Shown: one piece after another, positions 49,754 to 63,938 of the stretch | Position numbering within the stretch: position 1 is the first letter of the stretch | Layout of the letters: each line of letters starts with the position of its first letter | DNA from: Deinococcus seoulensis | GTDB lineage: Bacteria > Deinococcota > Deinococci > Deinococcales > Deinococcaceae | Assembly (NCBI RefSeq): GCF_014648115.1 | Contig: NZ_BMQM01000021.1 | Location: 16,298 to 80,297, forward strand | Reading direction: 5' to 3' | DNA: 64,000 nucleotides | Translations under genes and position numbers: made by a program | The notes under the pieces: generated by a model | Databases searched by the model: none | What the model saw: only the letters and a program-made list of their open reading frames with translations | What the model was told of the DNA's origin: nothing

Positions 49754-49782
49754 AATGTAGCGCGGAATGCACGGGGTGTCAA
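49754..49782 (-). promoter_or_regulatory. Strong sigma-A-type promoter facing a terminator
   Basis: On the minus strand TTGACA (49777-49782) and TACATT (49754-49759) are exactly 17 bp apart. The predicted start is about 49747, and the terminator at 49703-49729 would release an RNA of roughly 45 nt, unless readthrough feeds the small gene at 49617 and nth. Confidence 0.7.
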
Positions 49783-49906
49783 TCCTATGCGGGGACTCCG
49801 AAAAGCGCCCTCCAGCACAGCTTTTTCCAGGCAGGCGCGGGGAAGGGTCATGCAGTCGGGGGAGAGGCCCGCACACGCCGGTCCTCTCCCCCACCCGCAG
49901 CCGGGT

Positions 49907-51301
<1,395 letters not shown>

Positions 51302-51475
51302 AGCACCTGAGTCTAAAGGCCCAGCCGCGACAGGAGGCCTGTCACGCACCGGGGAACGGGACACCCGGCACGCACCACAACTCTGCACACACCTGACCGG
51401 CCGCCCAGGTACGCTTGTTCAGTCCGCCCGTACTTTCCCCCTACGCGCCCAGGCCCACACACCCAGGAGGAACCC

Positions 51476-51931
51476 ATGAACGCCCGCATCATCCTCAGCA
51501 CCCTGCTCCTCACCCTGCCGCTCACGCCCACCGCCCACGCGCAGACCGACACCGCCGCCAGGAAAGCCATCCAGACCCAGCTGAAGACAAGCACCACCTT
51601 CTACCTCGGCAAAGGCTACAAGACCATCAATGCCGACATGCTCGACATCAACTTCCTCGACGAGGGCGACAGCGACACCGAACTCGTGTACACCCTGACC
51701 AGCGGCCGCGAGTACCTGATCTACGGCGTCTGCGACGAGGACTGCAGCGACCTCGACATCAACGTCTACGACGCCAAGGGCAACCTGATCGCCACCGACG
51801 AGGAAGAAGACGACGTTCCCGCCGTCAGCGTGAAAGTCACCAAGACAGCCGACTACACCGTCGAAGTCGTCATGGCCGCCTGCGACAACGACCCCTGCTA
51901 CTACGCCGTCGACGTCCTCCAGAAGAAATAA
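51476..51931 (+). CDS. Secreted protein of the PPC/pre-peptidase type
   Basis: A 151-residue exported protein: signal [22 protein letters not shown], then a beta-sandwich-like region ([41 protein letters not shown] in pieces) resembling bacterial pre-peptidase C-terminal (PPC) domains, with CDEDC and CDNDPC cysteine pairs. ATG 51476 has a strong AGGAGG site. Function unknown. Confidence 0.78.
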   Translation: MNARIILSTLLLTLPLTPTAHAQTDTAARKAIQTQLKTSTTFYLGKGYKTINADMLDINFLDEGDSDTELVYTLTSGREYLIYGVCDEDCSDLDINVYDAKGNLIATDEEEDDVPAVSVKVTKTADYTVEVVMAACDNDPCYYAVDVLQKK

Positions 51932-51990
51932 ACCGGACAGCTGGCAGCGGCACTCCTTTTGAACCGGAGTGCCGCTCTACACTGCGCTTG

Positions 51991-52785
51991 ATGAAGCAGT
52001 ATCTCGATCTGATGCGGCATGTGCTGGAGCACGGCACCGTGAAAACCGACCGGACCGGCACCGGCACGCGCTCGGTGTTCGGCGCGCAGATGCGTTTCGA
52101 CCTGCGTGACGGCTTTCCGCTCGTCACCACCAAGCGGGTGCACCTGAAAAGCGTGATCTACGAACTCCTGTGGTTCCTGCGCGGCGAGAGCAACGTCAGG
52201 TGGCTCCAGGAGCGCGGCGTGAGCATCTGGGACGAGTGGGCCGCCCCGGACGGCGAACTTGGCCCGGTGTACGGCGTGCAGTGGCGCAGCTGGCCCACCC
52301 CGGACGGCGGCAGCATCGACCAGATCACGCAGGTGATCGAGCAGATCAAACGCACCCCGGACAGCCGCCGCCTGATCGTGAACGCCTGGAACGTGGCGCA
52401 GATTGACGACATGGCCCTGCCGCCCTGCCACGCGATGTTCCAGTTCTACGTGGCGGACGGGCGCCTGAGTTGTCAGCTTTATCAAAGATCAGCGGATTTT
52501 TTCATCGGCGTTCCGTTCAATATCGCGTCCTACGCGCTGCTGACCATGATGGTCGCGCAGGTCTGCGGCCTGGAACCCGGCGAGTTCATCTGGACGGGTG
52601 GGGACGTGCACCTGTACAGCAACCACCTGGAGCAGGTGGAGCGGCAACTGGCGCGGGAGCCACGTCCACTGCCGGTCATGCATCTGAACCCTGAAGTCAA
52701 GGACATCTTCGAGTTCAGGTACGAGGACTTCCGCCTGGAAGGCTACGACCCGCACCCCGGCATCAAGGCCCCGGTGGCCGTGTGA
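51991..52785 (+). CDS. thyA: Thymidylate synthase (ThyA)
   Basis: Makes dTMP from dUMP with methylene-tetrahydrofolate. The 264-residue enzyme has the nucleophile loop [12 protein letters not shown] with its Cys, [23 protein letters not shown] and [18 protein letters not shown] at 51978-51983 lies 7 nt before the ATG, so the longer upstream frame is not used. Its stop overlaps the start of the deaminase gene. Confidence 0.96.
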   Translation: MKQYLDLMRHVLEHGTVKTDRTGTGTRSVFGAQMRFDLRDGFPLVTTKRVHLKSVIYELLWFLRGESNVRWLQERGVSIWDEWAAPDGELGPVYGVQWRSWPTPDGGSIDQITQVIEQIKRTPDSRRLIVNAWNVAQIDDMALPPCHAMFQFYVADGRLSCQLYQRSADFFIGVPFNIASYALLTMMVAQVCGLEPGEFIWTGGDVHLYSNHLEQVERQLAREPRPLPVMHLNPEVKDIFEFRYEDFRLEGYDPHPGIKAPVAV

Positions 52786-53216
52786 GCCGCCCGACCTTTG
52801 ACGAGTTGGGGCTGGCGACGGCGCGGTTGTGGGCGTCGCGGAGTGCGGACAGCAAGGTGCGGGTGGGGGCGTGCATTCTGGACCGGCATCACCGGGTGGT
52901 GGGGGTGGGGTACAACGGGCGCGCGGCGGGCGAGCCGAACGAGCGCGAGAGCCTGTCTCAGGGGCACAGTGGGTTCATTCACGCGGAGGTGAACGCGCTG
53001 CTGGCCGCGAACTGGAACGGGGAGGGGCATACGCTGTACGTGACGCATGAGCCGTGCGCGGCGTGTGCGCGGCTGATCGTGAATTCGCGGCGGGTGGGGC
53101 GCGTGATGTTCGAGTCGGCGTACCGGGAGACGAACCGCGTGGAGTCGGGTCTGCCGAGCGGGGAGCAGATCCTGCGGGACGCGGGGATCGAGGTGGTGCA
53201 TGTCCCCGGTGCCTGA
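52782..53216 (+). CDS. dCMP deaminase-type enzyme
   Basis: A 144-residue zinc deaminase: [10 protein letters not shown] (HAE, zinc His and catalytic Glu) and [11 protein letters not shown] (PCxxC zinc Cys). The context, next to thyA and folA, and the N-terminal CDA-like pattern ([16 protein letters not shown]) point to dCMP deaminase supplying dUMP. GTG 52782 overlaps the thyA stop. The 3' end overlaps folA by 17 bp. Confidence 0.85.
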   Translation: MSRPTFDELGLATARLWASRSADSKVRVGACILDRHHRVVGVGYNGRAAGEPNERESLSQGHSGFIHAEVNALLAANWNGEGHTLYVTHEPCAACARLIVNSRRVGRVMFESAYRETNRVESGLPSGEQILRDAGIEVVHVPGA

Positions 53217-53736
53217 GCAGGTGGGGCCGGAACTGGTCGGCCCTGAACTGGTGGGGATCGTGGCGGTCACGGAGAACGGCGTGATCGGGCGGGACGGGGG
53301 AATGCCGTGGCACCTGCCGGCGGATCTGGCGCATTTCCGCTCGCTCAGTCGCGGGAAGCCGAACGTGATGGGCCGGAAGGTGTGGGATTCGCTGGGCGGG
53401 CGGCCGCTGCCGGGGCGGGAGAACATCGTCCTGACCCGAAATGCGGCGTTCAGCGCGCCGGGCGCGCGGGTGGCGCATTCCCCGCAGGAGGCGCTGTCTC
53501 TCGCCGGGGACGTGCCGGAGGTGGCGATCATCGGCGGGGCGGAGGTGTACGCGCTGTTCCTGCCGCAGCTGACGCGGGTGGAACTCACGTTGATTCACGC
53601 GCGGCTGGACGGGGACACGTTCATGCCGGACCTGGGGAGCGGGTGGGTGGTGACGCAGGAGCGGTCGCGCGCCGCGGATGACGCGAACCCGTTCGACCTG
53701 ACGTTCCGCACGCTGGTGCGTGCCCGGTCAGGCTGA
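53200..53736 (+). CDS. folA: Dihydrofolate reductase
   Basis: Regenerates tetrahydrofolate used by ThyA. The 178-residue protein has VGIVAVTENGVIGRDGGMPWHLPADLAHFRSLS in pieces, NVMGRKVWDSLGGRPLPGR and VAIIGGAEVYALFLP. An N-terminal tail with a VGPELVGPELVG repeat precedes the core. Overlap with the deaminase gene implies one operon: dCMP to dUMP to dTMP with folate recycling. Confidence 0.94.
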   Translation: MSPVPEQVGPELVGPELVGIVAVTENGVIGRDGGMPWHLPADLAHFRSLSRGKPNVMGRKVWDSLGGRPLPGRENIVLTRNAAFSAPGARVAHSPQEALSLAGDVPEVAIIGGAEVYALFLPQLTRVELTLIHARLDGDTFMPDLGSGWVVTQERSRAADDANPFDLTFRTLVRARSG

Positions 53737-53796
53737 GCGTGCGGAACGTCCGCCGCGCTGTCCGCGTGTCGCGGGGCGGCCCTGTATGCTGCGGCC

Positions 53797-54570
53797 ATGA
53801 GTCACATGCAACTGGTGCAGGAGCAGCGCGGTAACGGCCTGACGCTCCGCGTGCACGCCCTGACGCACGTCACGCGGTTCTCGCAGGGCAGTGACGGCCT
53901 GAACGAGACGCGCGACATGGACGGCCGTTTCACCGTCGAGGCCGAACTGCACGGCAGCGGCGTGCTGATCGAGCCGGGCGCGTTCCAGTACTCGGTGGGG
54001 CAGGTGCAGGCAGCCGTGGAGCAGCAGCAGCAGGGCGGGTTCCTGCGGCGCGCCATGGCGACGGCCGGGACGGGCGAGAGTGCCTTCGCCACGCGCTTCA
54101 CCGGGCAGGGGAAGGTCTGGACGGAACCCACGCGGCGGCACTTCATCATCGCGGAATCCACCGGGGACGCCGGGGACGACATGATCCTGGACGACAGGGC
54201 CTTCTACCTCGCGCAGGACACCATGCAGCTCGGCGTGCACACGCACACCTCGGTGTCGGGGGCACTGTCCGGGAACGGGCTGCGGCAACCGAAGCTGACC
54301 GGGCGGGGCATCTTCGTGGTCGAGTCGCCGGTGCCGGTCTCGGAGGTCGAGGTGATCGAACTGAATGGGAGCGACTCGGTGATCGTGGACGGCGACATGA
54401 TCCTGATGTACTCCGCGTCCCTGCGGGTGGAACTGCGCCCGCTGGTGCGCGGCATCCGGAACGCCATGCGCAGCGGTGAGGGGCTGGTGTTCGTGATCAG
54501 CGGGAAGGGGACCGTGTTCCTGACGCCCACGCACCGGAACGTGTCGGTCGCGCACACCGGCCTGACCTGA
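53797..54570 (+). CDS. AIM24 family protein
   Basis: A 257-residue protein of the AIM24/DUF124 beta-prism family: EAELHGSGVLIEPGAFQYSVG, AFYLAQDTMQLGVHTHTS, LTGRGIFVVESPVP and VFVISGKGTVFLTPT. The bacterial role is unknown; related mitochondrial proteins act in membrane organisation. TATGCT at 53785-53790 stands 6 nt before the ATG. Confidence 0.82.
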   Translation: MSHMQLVQEQRGNGLTLRVHALTHVTRFSQGSDGLNETRDMDGRFTVEAELHGSGVLIEPGAFQYSVGQVQAAVEQQQQGGFLRRAMATAGTGESAFATRFTGQGKVWTEPTRRHFIIAESTGDAGDDMILDDRAFYLAQDTMQLGVHTHTSVSGALSGNGLRQPKLTGRGIFVVESPVPVSEVEVIELNGSDSVIVDGDMILMYSASLRVELRPLVRGIRNAMRSGEGLVFVISGKGTVFLTPTHRNVSVAHTGLT

Positions 54571-54648
54571 ACGCAGCCTGACCTGCGGGCGGCGCTCACC
54601 GTGCCTGTCCCGCAGTCCGCGCCCGCCGGGGCTGGCAGAATGCCGGGC

Positions 54649-55647
54649 ATGAGTCTGGTTGATGTTGCCATTGTCGGGGCGGGTCCGGTGGGTCTGGCCG
54701 CCGCCATCGCCTGCAAACGCGCGGGCCTGAGTTACGTGGTGCTGGAGAAGGGCTGCGTCGTGAACGCCATCTTCGAGTACCCGACGTACATGTCGTTCTT
54801 CACGACCGCGCCGGAACTGGAGATCGGGAATCACCCGATGGTGACCGGGCATGACAAACCCGACCGCCGCGACGCGCTGATGTACTACCGGCTGGTCACG
54901 CAGCGGGAGGCGCTGAACGTCGAGCAGTACACCGAGGTCACGCGCGTGCATGCCGCCCCGGCGGGCTTCACGCTGGCCGTCGAGAAACGCGACGGGACGC
55001 CCGGTGTCGTGGAGGCGCGGCGCGTGGTGGTCGCCACCGGGTACTACGACAACCCCCTGGCGCTGGGCATTCCCGGCGAGGACGGCGACAACGTCAGCCA
55101 CTACTACACCGAGGCGCACCCGTTCATGGGTCTGAACGTCACGGTGATCGGTGCGGGCAACAGTGCCGCCGACGCCGCGCTGGACCTGTGGCGCGGCGGG
55201 GCGAACGTGACCATGGTCGTCCGCGCGCCCGAACTGAAGAAGACCATCAAGTACTGGGTGCGTCCGGACCTGGAGAACCGCATCCGGGAGGGCAGCATCA
55301 CGGCGCACTTCAACTCGCAGGTCGTGCAGATAGCCGAAGATCACGTGAAGGTGCGCGGCGAGGACGGCAGCGTGCGGGACCTGCCGACGCACTTCACGTT
55401 CGCCCTGACCGGGTACCGTCCGGACCTGTCGTTCCTGGCGGACCTGAACCTCGCGGAGCAGTCCGACGAATGCCTGGTGCTCAGCGAGGCGTACGAGAGC
55501 AGCACGCCGGGCCTGTTCGTGGTGGGCAGTGCGGGCTTCGCCGGGAAGACCAACCAGGTGTTCATCGAGAACGGCCGTCACCACGCGCTGGCCGCCGTGG
55601 CCGAGATCGAGCGGCAGCTCTCGCAGCGGGACCTGCAACCCTCCTGA
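54649..55647 (+). CDS. ypdA: YpdA-type bacillithiol disulphide reductase
   Basis: A 332-residue FAD/NAD(P) oxidoreductase with [18 protein letters not shown] (FAD Rossmann), [38 protein letters not shown] (NAD(P) Rossmann) and the C-terminal [20 protein letters not shown]. It lacks a CxxC redox pair, which agrees with the YpdA (Bdr) type that reduces bacillithiol disulphide, a thiol system used by Deinococcus. ATG 54649 is chosen at the start of the Rossmann core. Confidence 0.87.
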   Translation: MSLVDVAIVGAGPVGLAAAIACKRAGLSYVVLEKGCVVNAIFEYPTYMSFFTTAPELEIGNHPMVTGHDKPDRRDALMYYRLVTQREALNVEQYTEVTRVHAAPAGFTLAVEKRDGTPGVVEARRVVVATGYYDNPLALGIPGEDGDNVSHYYTEAHPFMGLNVTVIGAGNSAADAALDLWRGGANVTMVVRAPELKKTIKYWVRPDLENRIREGSITAHFNSQVVQIAEDHVKVRGEDGSVRDLPTHFTFALTGYRPDLSFLADLNLAEQSDECLVLSEAYESSTPGLFVVGSAGFAGKTNQVFIENGRHHALAAVAEIERQLSQRDLQPS

Positions 55648-55750
55648 TCCCGGTCGAGGGGCGCCGCTCTCCCCTGCCCCGCTGCGGGCGCGGCGCGCTC
55701 ATGGTGTGCTGCTCATGGTGGGCGGACCGGCCCGTGAAATACTGCCGGGC

Positions 55751-57190
55751 ATGACCCCGTCGTCCCGTCGGACCTGGTTCCTGAGCGCCCTGCTGCTGAG
55801 TTCGTCCGGAGGCTGGGCGCAGACCGCCCCTGACCCGGCGCCACCCGCGCAGACCCTGCCGGGCATCCCGGCGTTGCCGCCCGCACCTCAACCTCCTGCC
55901 CAGCCGCCAGTTCAGCCGCCGGTGCCGGAACCCGGGACTCCGGCGCCCGCACCGGTGACGCCGGAACCCGTGACGCCCGCCCCGGTGGTCCCGGCACCGG
56001 CTGAGCCAGTTCCGGCGCCGCCTGCCCAGCCCGCGCCTGTCCAGCCTGTTCCGGCCCCCGCGCCGACCGTTCCGGCACCCAGCGTGACCGAACCGGCACC
56101 GGCAGTCAGTACGGCCCCGCTGCTGATCAACGTGGAGGCCCGCTGGCCCGCGCTGGTGAACGGCAAGAAGACCACCGTGCCGTTCACGCGGACCCTGACC
56201 ATTCCCGGCAAGCGGGCCGCGATCCTGCGGCGTCAGGGCGTCATCACGCAGAGCCTGGAGGCCGACCTGCTGGCCTTCGTTCGCGGCCTGCCCACCACAC
56301 CGCAGGACGCGCGGTTCGAGGAACTGTGGGACGGCTGGGCGGTCGTGCAGCGCAACGGCCTTCAGGTGAACCTGGAGAAAACCCGCGCGAACCTGCTGGC
56401 GACCCTGAAGGACCCGCGCGGCGTGAAGGTGAACGTGGTCCTGGGCAGCCAGAGCGCCCCGAAACGCACGCTGGATTACTTCCTGTCGCGCGGAATCACG
56501 GCGCACCTGGGCACCGGCGAGACGAACTACTACGGCAGCAGCGCCGCCCGCGTGAAGAACATCCACGTGGGCGCCAGCCGCTTCCAGGACCGGCTGCTGG
56601 ACGGCAAGGTCGTGTCATTCAACCAGATGGTCGGGCCGATCAGCCTGAGTACGGGCTTCGTGACCGGGCTGGTCATCGCGGGCGAACGCACGGCGGACGG
56701 CGTGGGCGGCGGCATCTGTCAGGTGAGCACCACGGTGTTCCGCGCGCTGTACGGCGCGGGTCTGCCGATCACGCAGCGGCAGAATCACTCGTATCAGGTG
56801 CATTACTACGATCCGCAGGGCCTGGACGCCACCATCTACCAGCCCAGCCTGGACCTGAAGTTCGCCAACGATACCGGCGGCGCGTTGTGGTTCCAGACCG
56901 AGTGGGACGATCAGGAGTCCCGCCTGAGCGTCAGCGTGTTCGGGAAGGCGCGGGACTTCACGGTGCAGATCGGCACGCCGAAAACCCTGAGCAGCACACC
57001 CGCACCGGCCGATCGCCTGATCCCGGACGCCAGCGTGCCGGCCGGGCAGCGCAGGCAGGTGGACTGGGCCGCGCCGGGCGCCGTGATCGAGGTGCAGCGC
57101 TCGTTCCTGCGTGACGGGAAGGTGTTCAGGCAGGACACCCTGAAAAGCACGTACCGGCCCTGGCCGAACATCTTCCTCGTGGGCCGCTGA
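55751..57190 (+). CDS. VanW family protein with Pro-rich N-terminus
   Basis: A 479-residue exported protein. Signal peptide ([18 protein letters not shown]), then about 100 residues dense in Pro, Ala and Val with repeated P-x-P motifs, then the VanW domain: [49 protein letters not shown] in pieces, and [15 protein letters not shown]. The GGGICQVST motif is typical of VanW. Its function, known near vancomycin genes, is unclear. A terminator lies at 57199. Confidence 0.88.
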   Translation: MTPSSRRTWFLSALLLSSSGGWAQTAPDPAPPAQTLPGIPALPPAPQPPAQPPVQPPVPEPGTPAPAPVTPEPVTPAPVVPAPAEPVPAPPAQPAPVQPVPAPAPTVPAPSVTEPAPAVSTAPLLINVEARWPALVNGKKTTVPFTRTLTIPGKRAAILRRQGVITQSLEADLLAFVRGLPTTPQDARFEELWDGWAVVQRNGLQVNLEKTRANLLATLKDPRGVKVNVVLGSQSAPKRTLDYFLSRGITAHLGTGETNYYGSSAARVKNIHVGASRFQDRLLDGKVVSFNQMVGPISLSTGFVTGLVIAGERTADGVGGGICQVSTTVFRALYGAGLPITQRQNHSYQVHYYDPQGLDATIYQPSLDLKFANDTGGALWFQTEWDDQESRLSVSVFGKARDFTVQIGTPKTLSSTPAPADRLIPDASVPAGQRRQVDWAAPGAVIEVQRSFLRDGKVFRQDTLKSTYRPWPNIFLVGR

Positions 57191-57198
57191 CCGCCAGC

Positions 57199-57235
57199 GG
57201 GAAGGGGCCGCGCCATCCGTGCGCGGCCCCTTCCC
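57199..57235. terminator. Bidirectional terminator between the VanW gene and parB
   Basis: A perfect 15-bp stem (GGGAAGGGGCCGCGC / GCGCGGCCCCTTCCC) with a 7-nt loop, in the 60-bp gap between convergent genes. Confidence 0.85.
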
Positions 57236-57250
57236 CGTTCATCCCCGTGC

Positions 57251-58832
<1,582 letters not shown>

Positions 58833-58896
58833 GTGCCCGCCTGGGTGGGGGCGCGGGTGCCCGCGTGGGTTGGGTTGCCTGGAAGTCGCATTCGTG

Positions 58897-59631
58897 TCAC
58901 CGTGCCGACCAGAATAGCGGTTGCTGGTTGGGCACACCTTCACGCCTGGGGTACTTCGCGGGCGTGGGGCCGGTCTTCTCGATGACGACCAGGGTGCGGG
59001 CGTCGCCCAGCACGGGCAACGTGAAGGCGTCCACGACCGTCACGCGGCCACCCACTTCGGCGGCGGCCTGCCGACCGGCCTGCAACTCGGCCTCGCTGAT
59101 CGGGCCTTTCTGCGCGACCAGTCGCCCGCCTGGCTTCAGCAGAGGCAGGCCCAGTTCGGCCAGGATGGGCAGGGCCGCCACGGCGCGGCACACCACGCGG
59201 TCGTAGCCCTCGCGGTGGTCGGGGTCGCGGCCCAGGGTCTCGGCGCGGCCCACCTGCGCCGTCACGTTGGTCAGGCCCAGCGAGGCGGCGGCAGCACGCA
59301 CGAAGTCGATCTTCTTGCGGATGGAGTCCAGCGGCGTGAAGGTCGTGTCCGGCGCCATGATCGCCAGCGGCAGCGCCGGGAAGCCCGCGCCGGTCCCCAG
59401 GTCGATGACCCTCTCGGCCCCGTCGAGGTGACCGCCGCGCAGGCAGCTGAGGGAATCCACGAAGTGCTTCAGGACGATGTCCGGTTCGGTCTTCAGGGCC
59501 GTCAGGTTCACGCGGGTGTTCGCCGCGACCAGCAGGTCCAGCAGCGCGGCGAAGGCCGGGACCTGGGTGTCCACGTTCAGGCCCAGTTCGGCGGCACCCT
59601 GGCGCAGCAGCGCCTCGCCTTCGGGGGTCAT
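58897..59631 (-). CDS. rsmG: 16S rRNA (guanine527-N7)-methyltransferase RsmG
   Basis: Methylates G527 of 16S rRNA. The 244-residue enzyme has [17 protein letters not shown] (SAM site), [21 protein letters not shown] and [25 protein letters not shown]. Formerly GidB. ATG 59631 is chosen; upstream in-frame codons fall in the repeat-like leader (copy H). Confidence 0.95.
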   Translation of the reverse strand: MTPEGEALLRQGAAELGLNVDTQVPAFAALLDLLVAANTRVNLTALKTEPDIVLKHFVDSLSCLRGGHLDGAERVIDLGTGAGFPALPLAIMAPDTTFTPLDSIRKKIDFVRAAAASLGLTNVTAQVGRAETLGRDPDHREGYDRVVCRAVAALPILAELGLPLLKPGGRLVAQKGPISEAELQAGRQAAAEVGGRVTVVDAFTLPVLGDARTLVVIEKTGPTPAKYPRREGVPNQQPLFWSAR

Positions 59632-59634
59632 CTG

Positions 59635-59762
59635 GCCTCCGGTAGGACAGGCGCGTTCGCCTGTTCCACCCGAGCGGATGCGAGCAGGGAAAGAGCGGGC
59701 GCCGGGCGTGGAGACCATCCCGCAGCGCAGTTCTGCGGGATGGCTGTAACAGACGGGGCTCG
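59635..59762 (+). repeat. Diverged dispersed repeat, copy H, in the rsmG leader
   Basis: Same layout as copy A with nearly all stem bases replaced: hairpin 1 (GGTAGGACAGGCG paired with CGCCTGTTCCACC), core CGAGCGGATGCGAGCAGG, the GGCGTGGAG segment, hairpin 2 at 59715-59743 (CCATCCCGCAG, perfect 11-bp stem), then GTAACAGACGGGGCT. Stem changes compensate each other, so the fold is kept. Confidence 0.75.
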
Positions 59763-59764
59763 CT

Positions 59765-60187
59765 TCACAGCTTGTACCTGAGTTTCATTTCCTGGTACCT
59801 CTCGTATACGTATTCATCGGTGTCCTCCAGCGGCAGGGCGTCCAGCATGGGCAGCAGCGTGTCGCGCAGCACCTGCCCGCGTGCCATCCACTGAAAATAC
59901 CGCCTGCCGCCGTGGTCATACGGCCCGTACAGTTTCGAGCCGGGCACCAGTTCCAGCAGGCGTTCGAACAGCCGCTGGTGGCGGGTGTGCATGCGCAGCG
60001 TGATCTGCGGCTGCTTGCCGTCCCCGCCGAACGAACCCTCGCCGATCAGGATGCCCAGCAGCAGGCCCTGCTGAAAGTCGCTGAGCGGCGCAGGAGCGGT
60101 GGGCGGGTGGATGGAATGTGTGTCTGTGATGGCAACCTCCGGCCGGGCGTGCCCATGTGTGGCAGAACAGCCCTGTTTCACCGTCAA
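59765..60187 (-). CDS. LAGLIDADG-like single-motif protein
   Basis: A small protein of up to 140 residues whose core reads [17 protein letters not shown], like a LAGLIDADG homing-endonuclease helix (GILIGEGSF), then [21 protein letters not shown] and [15 protein letters not shown], as in LAGLIDADG DNA-binding domains. Only one motif is present, so it would act as a dimer or a binding protein. The start is unclear: TTG 60187 and GTG 60181 are possible; an AGG-rich site stands at 60137 before non-ATG codons. It lies between mnmG and rsmG with a parS-like site at its start. Confidence 0.65.
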   Translation of the reverse strand: MTVKQGCSATHGHARPEVAITDTHSIHPPTAPAPLSDFQQGLLLGILIGEGSFGGDGKQPQITLRMHTRHQRLFERLLELVPGSKLYGPYDHGGRRYFQWMARGQVLRDTLLPMLDALPLEDTDEYVYERYQEMKLRYKL

Positions 60188-60202
60188 GTTTCCCGTGAAA
60201 CA
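60187..60202. promoter_or_regulatory. parS-like site 1
   Basis: AGTTTCCCGTGAAACA matches the general parS sequence TGTTTCACGTGAAACA at 14 of 16 positions, with the inner palindrome kept mostly. An extra TGTTTCACCGTCA half lies directly to its left. Confidence 0.65.
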
Positions 60203-60229
60203 TCCGGAACGTCAAGCAGCAGCGTGAGG

Positions 60230-60257
60230 GCGGGGCGCACCTTTTGATGCGCCCCGC
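60230..60257. terminator. GC-rich hairpin between the parS-like sites
   Basis: A perfect 10-bp stem (GCGGGGCGCA / TGCGCCCCGC) with an 8-nt loop. No T run follows, so termination is uncertain. Confidence 0.5.
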
Positions 60258-60291
60258 AACCCTCTCTGCATGAACCGAACTTGTTTCACCG

Positions 60292-62097
<1,806 letters not shown>

Positions 62098-62219
62098 CTC
62101 AACTGGTCAGTGTACCGGGCGGCCGGGTTGGGCAGGGTGACCCGCATTCCCGAACGCCACGCGGCCCGGCGTGACCGTGTGGGCACAATGAGGCGCGTGA
62201 AGGCCCCTTAAGATGGAGC

Positions 62220-63821
62220 ATGGACTTTGCTGAGCTGCGCGCTGACCTGATCGGTACCGACGTCCTGATTGACACGCCGTTCGGGGAGCGGCGCGTGACC
62301 TACGCCGATTACGTCGCGTCGGGCCGCGCACTGCACTCGGTCGAGCGGCGCATCGAGTCGCTGGCCCTGCCGCTGTACGCCAACACCCACACCGAGGACA
62401 GCGCCACCGGCGCGCACCTGACGCACCTGACCCATCAGGCGGCCGGGTACATCAAGGAGCAACTGGGCGCCGACCAGAGTTGCAAACTGGTGTTCTGCGG
62501 GTCCGGCAGCACGGCCGCCGTGCGCCGCATGCAGGACATCCTGGGGCTGATCGTGGGCGGCCCGCACCGGCAGACCGTGCAGGACTCGCTGCCTGCCTCG
62601 CAGCGGCCGGTGGTGTTCGTCGGGCCGTACGAGCATCACAGCAACGAGATCAGCTGGCGCGAGACGCTGGCCGAGGTCGTCGAGATTCCGCTGTGCGAGC
62701 GCGGCAACCTGGATCTGGACGCGTTGCTCAGGGCGCTGAAGGACCCCCGCTACGCCGGGCGGCCGAAGATCGGGTCGTTCAGCGCGGCCAGCAACGTGAC
62801 GGGCCTGCTGACCGACACCCGCTCGGTGGCGCGGCTGCTGCACGCGAACGGGGCGTACGCGTTCTTCGATTTCGCGGCCAGCGGACCGTACGTGAAGATC
62901 GACATGAAACCCGGCCGCCCCGACGGCTACGACGCGGTGTTCCTGAGTCCGCACAAGTTCGCGGGCGGGCCGGGCACGCCGGGCCTGCTGTGCTTCCGCG
63001 AGGAGCTGTACCACCTGAGCGTGCCCAGCACGCCGGGCGGCGGCACGGTGCGTTTCGTGAACCGCACGGCGCAGCTGTACGTGGAGGACATCGAGGCCCG
63101 CGAGGACGCCGGGACGCCTGCCATCCTGGGCAAGTTGCGCGCCGCCCTGGCCTTCCGGGTGAAGGAGGAACTGGGCACCGAGGCCCTGACCGCCCGTGAG
63201 CACGAACTGTACGGGCGTGCCCTGAGCCGCATCCGTCAGAATCCGCGTCTGCGGCTGCTGGGGAACCTGGACGCCCCCCGGCTGGCGTTCCTGTCGTTCC
63301 TGACCTTCACCTCGGCGGGCACGCAGCTGCACCCCCGGCTGGTCGTGCGGCTGCTGAACGACCTGTTCGGCATTCAGGCTCGTGGCGGCTGCGCCTGCGC
63401 CGGGCCGTACGGGCACGCGCTGCTGGACATCAACGATCAGCGCAGCGAGCAGTTCATGCAGTGCGCCGTGAATCACCTGGACGGCGTGAAGCCCGGCTGG
63501 ACCCGCCTGAACCTCGCGCCGTGGGCGACCGACGAGGAGGTCGGGTTCCTGCTCGACGCCATGGAGTTCGTGGCCGAGTACGGCGAGCGCTTCGTGGCGC
63601 TGTACGACTTCGACTGGACCAGCGGCGCCTGGACGCACCCGGCGGACCGCGCGCCGATGGACCTGTTCGGGGACGCCCGCCCGAAACGGCAGGGTGGCCC
63701 GGTGCCGTTCGCGGAGTACCTGGAGCGGGCACACGCGCTGGCGCAGGCACTGGCCCCGGCAGGGGAGGGGAGACCCGTCCCGGCGGGCGTGCCCGAGGGA
63801 CTGGTGTTCTTCGCGCATTGA
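62220..63821 (+). CDS. Class V aminotransferase (SufS-like)
   Basis: A 533-residue PLP enzyme. PLP lysine is in AVFLSPHKFAGGPGTPG; other motifs are HHSNEISWRETLAEV, FSAASNVTGLLTD and FFDFAASGPYVKID. It is longer than SufS/CsdA, with an N-terminal stretch (GTDVLIDTPFGERRVTYADYVAS) and a C-terminal part (GVKPGWTRLNLAPWATDEEVGF) seen in aminotransferases of this extended group. The Cys of cysteine desulfurases is not clearly placed (GGCACAGPYG could hold it). TAAGAT at 62209-62214 lies 5 nt before the ATG. Confidence 0.85.
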   Translation: MDFAELRADLIGTDVLIDTPFGERRVTYADYVASGRALHSVERRIESLALPLYANTHTEDSATGAHLTHLTHQAAGYIKEQLGADQSCKLVFCGSGSTAAVRRMQDILGLIVGGPHRQTVQDSLPASQRPVVFVGPYEHHSNEISWRETLAEVVEIPLCERGNLDLDALLRALKDPRYAGRPKIGSFSAASNVTGLLTDTRSVARLLHANGAYAFFDFAASGPYVKIDMKPGRPDGYDAVFLSPHKFAGGPGTPGLLCFREELYHLSVPSTPGGGTVRFVNRTAQLYVEDIEAREDAGTPAILGKLRAALAFRVKEELGTEALTAREHELYGRALSRIRQNPRLRLLGNLDAPRLAFLSFLTFTSAGTQLHPRLVVRLLNDLFGIQARGGCACAGPYGHALLDINDQRSEQFMQCAVNHLDGVKPGWTRLNLAPWATDEEVGFLLDAMEFVAEYGERFVALYDFDWTSGAWTHPADRAPMDLFGDARPKRQGGPVPFAEYLERAHALAQALAPAGEGRPVPAGVPEGLVFFAH

Positions 63822-63828
63822 TGGCCTG

Positions 63829-63938
63829 ATACGGATTCCGTTTATTTCGTTAACAGATCGGAACACCACCGATCTGTTAACTCCACGTCCGGAACCCGCT
63901 TCGACTCCTACTCGCTCCGCTCGGATTGAACGGCTTTA
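63829..63938 (-). repeat. Dispersed two-hairpin repeat, copy E, cut by an IS
   Basis: Starts ATACGGATTCCG and keeps hairpin 2 (AACAGATCGG / CCGATCTGTT), the GTCCGGAACC segment and the start of hairpin 1 (GGATTGAACGGCTTTA). Then it stops at TA (63937-63938), exactly in the middle of hairpin 1, where the IS630-like sequence begins. Confidence 0.85.

Larger units (their letters stand above)
49618..49906. other. Intergenic region of 289 bp with a promoter-terminator pair
   Basis: No convincing gene. It contains the minus-strand promoter and terminator described separately, and the tail of fumC transcription would enter from the right. Short frames here have no coding look. Confidence 0.5.

Noticed and set aside
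49663..49894. Two minus-strand short frames after fumC
   Set aside because: They overlap the promoter-terminator pair and have Arg/Pro-rich noise composition.
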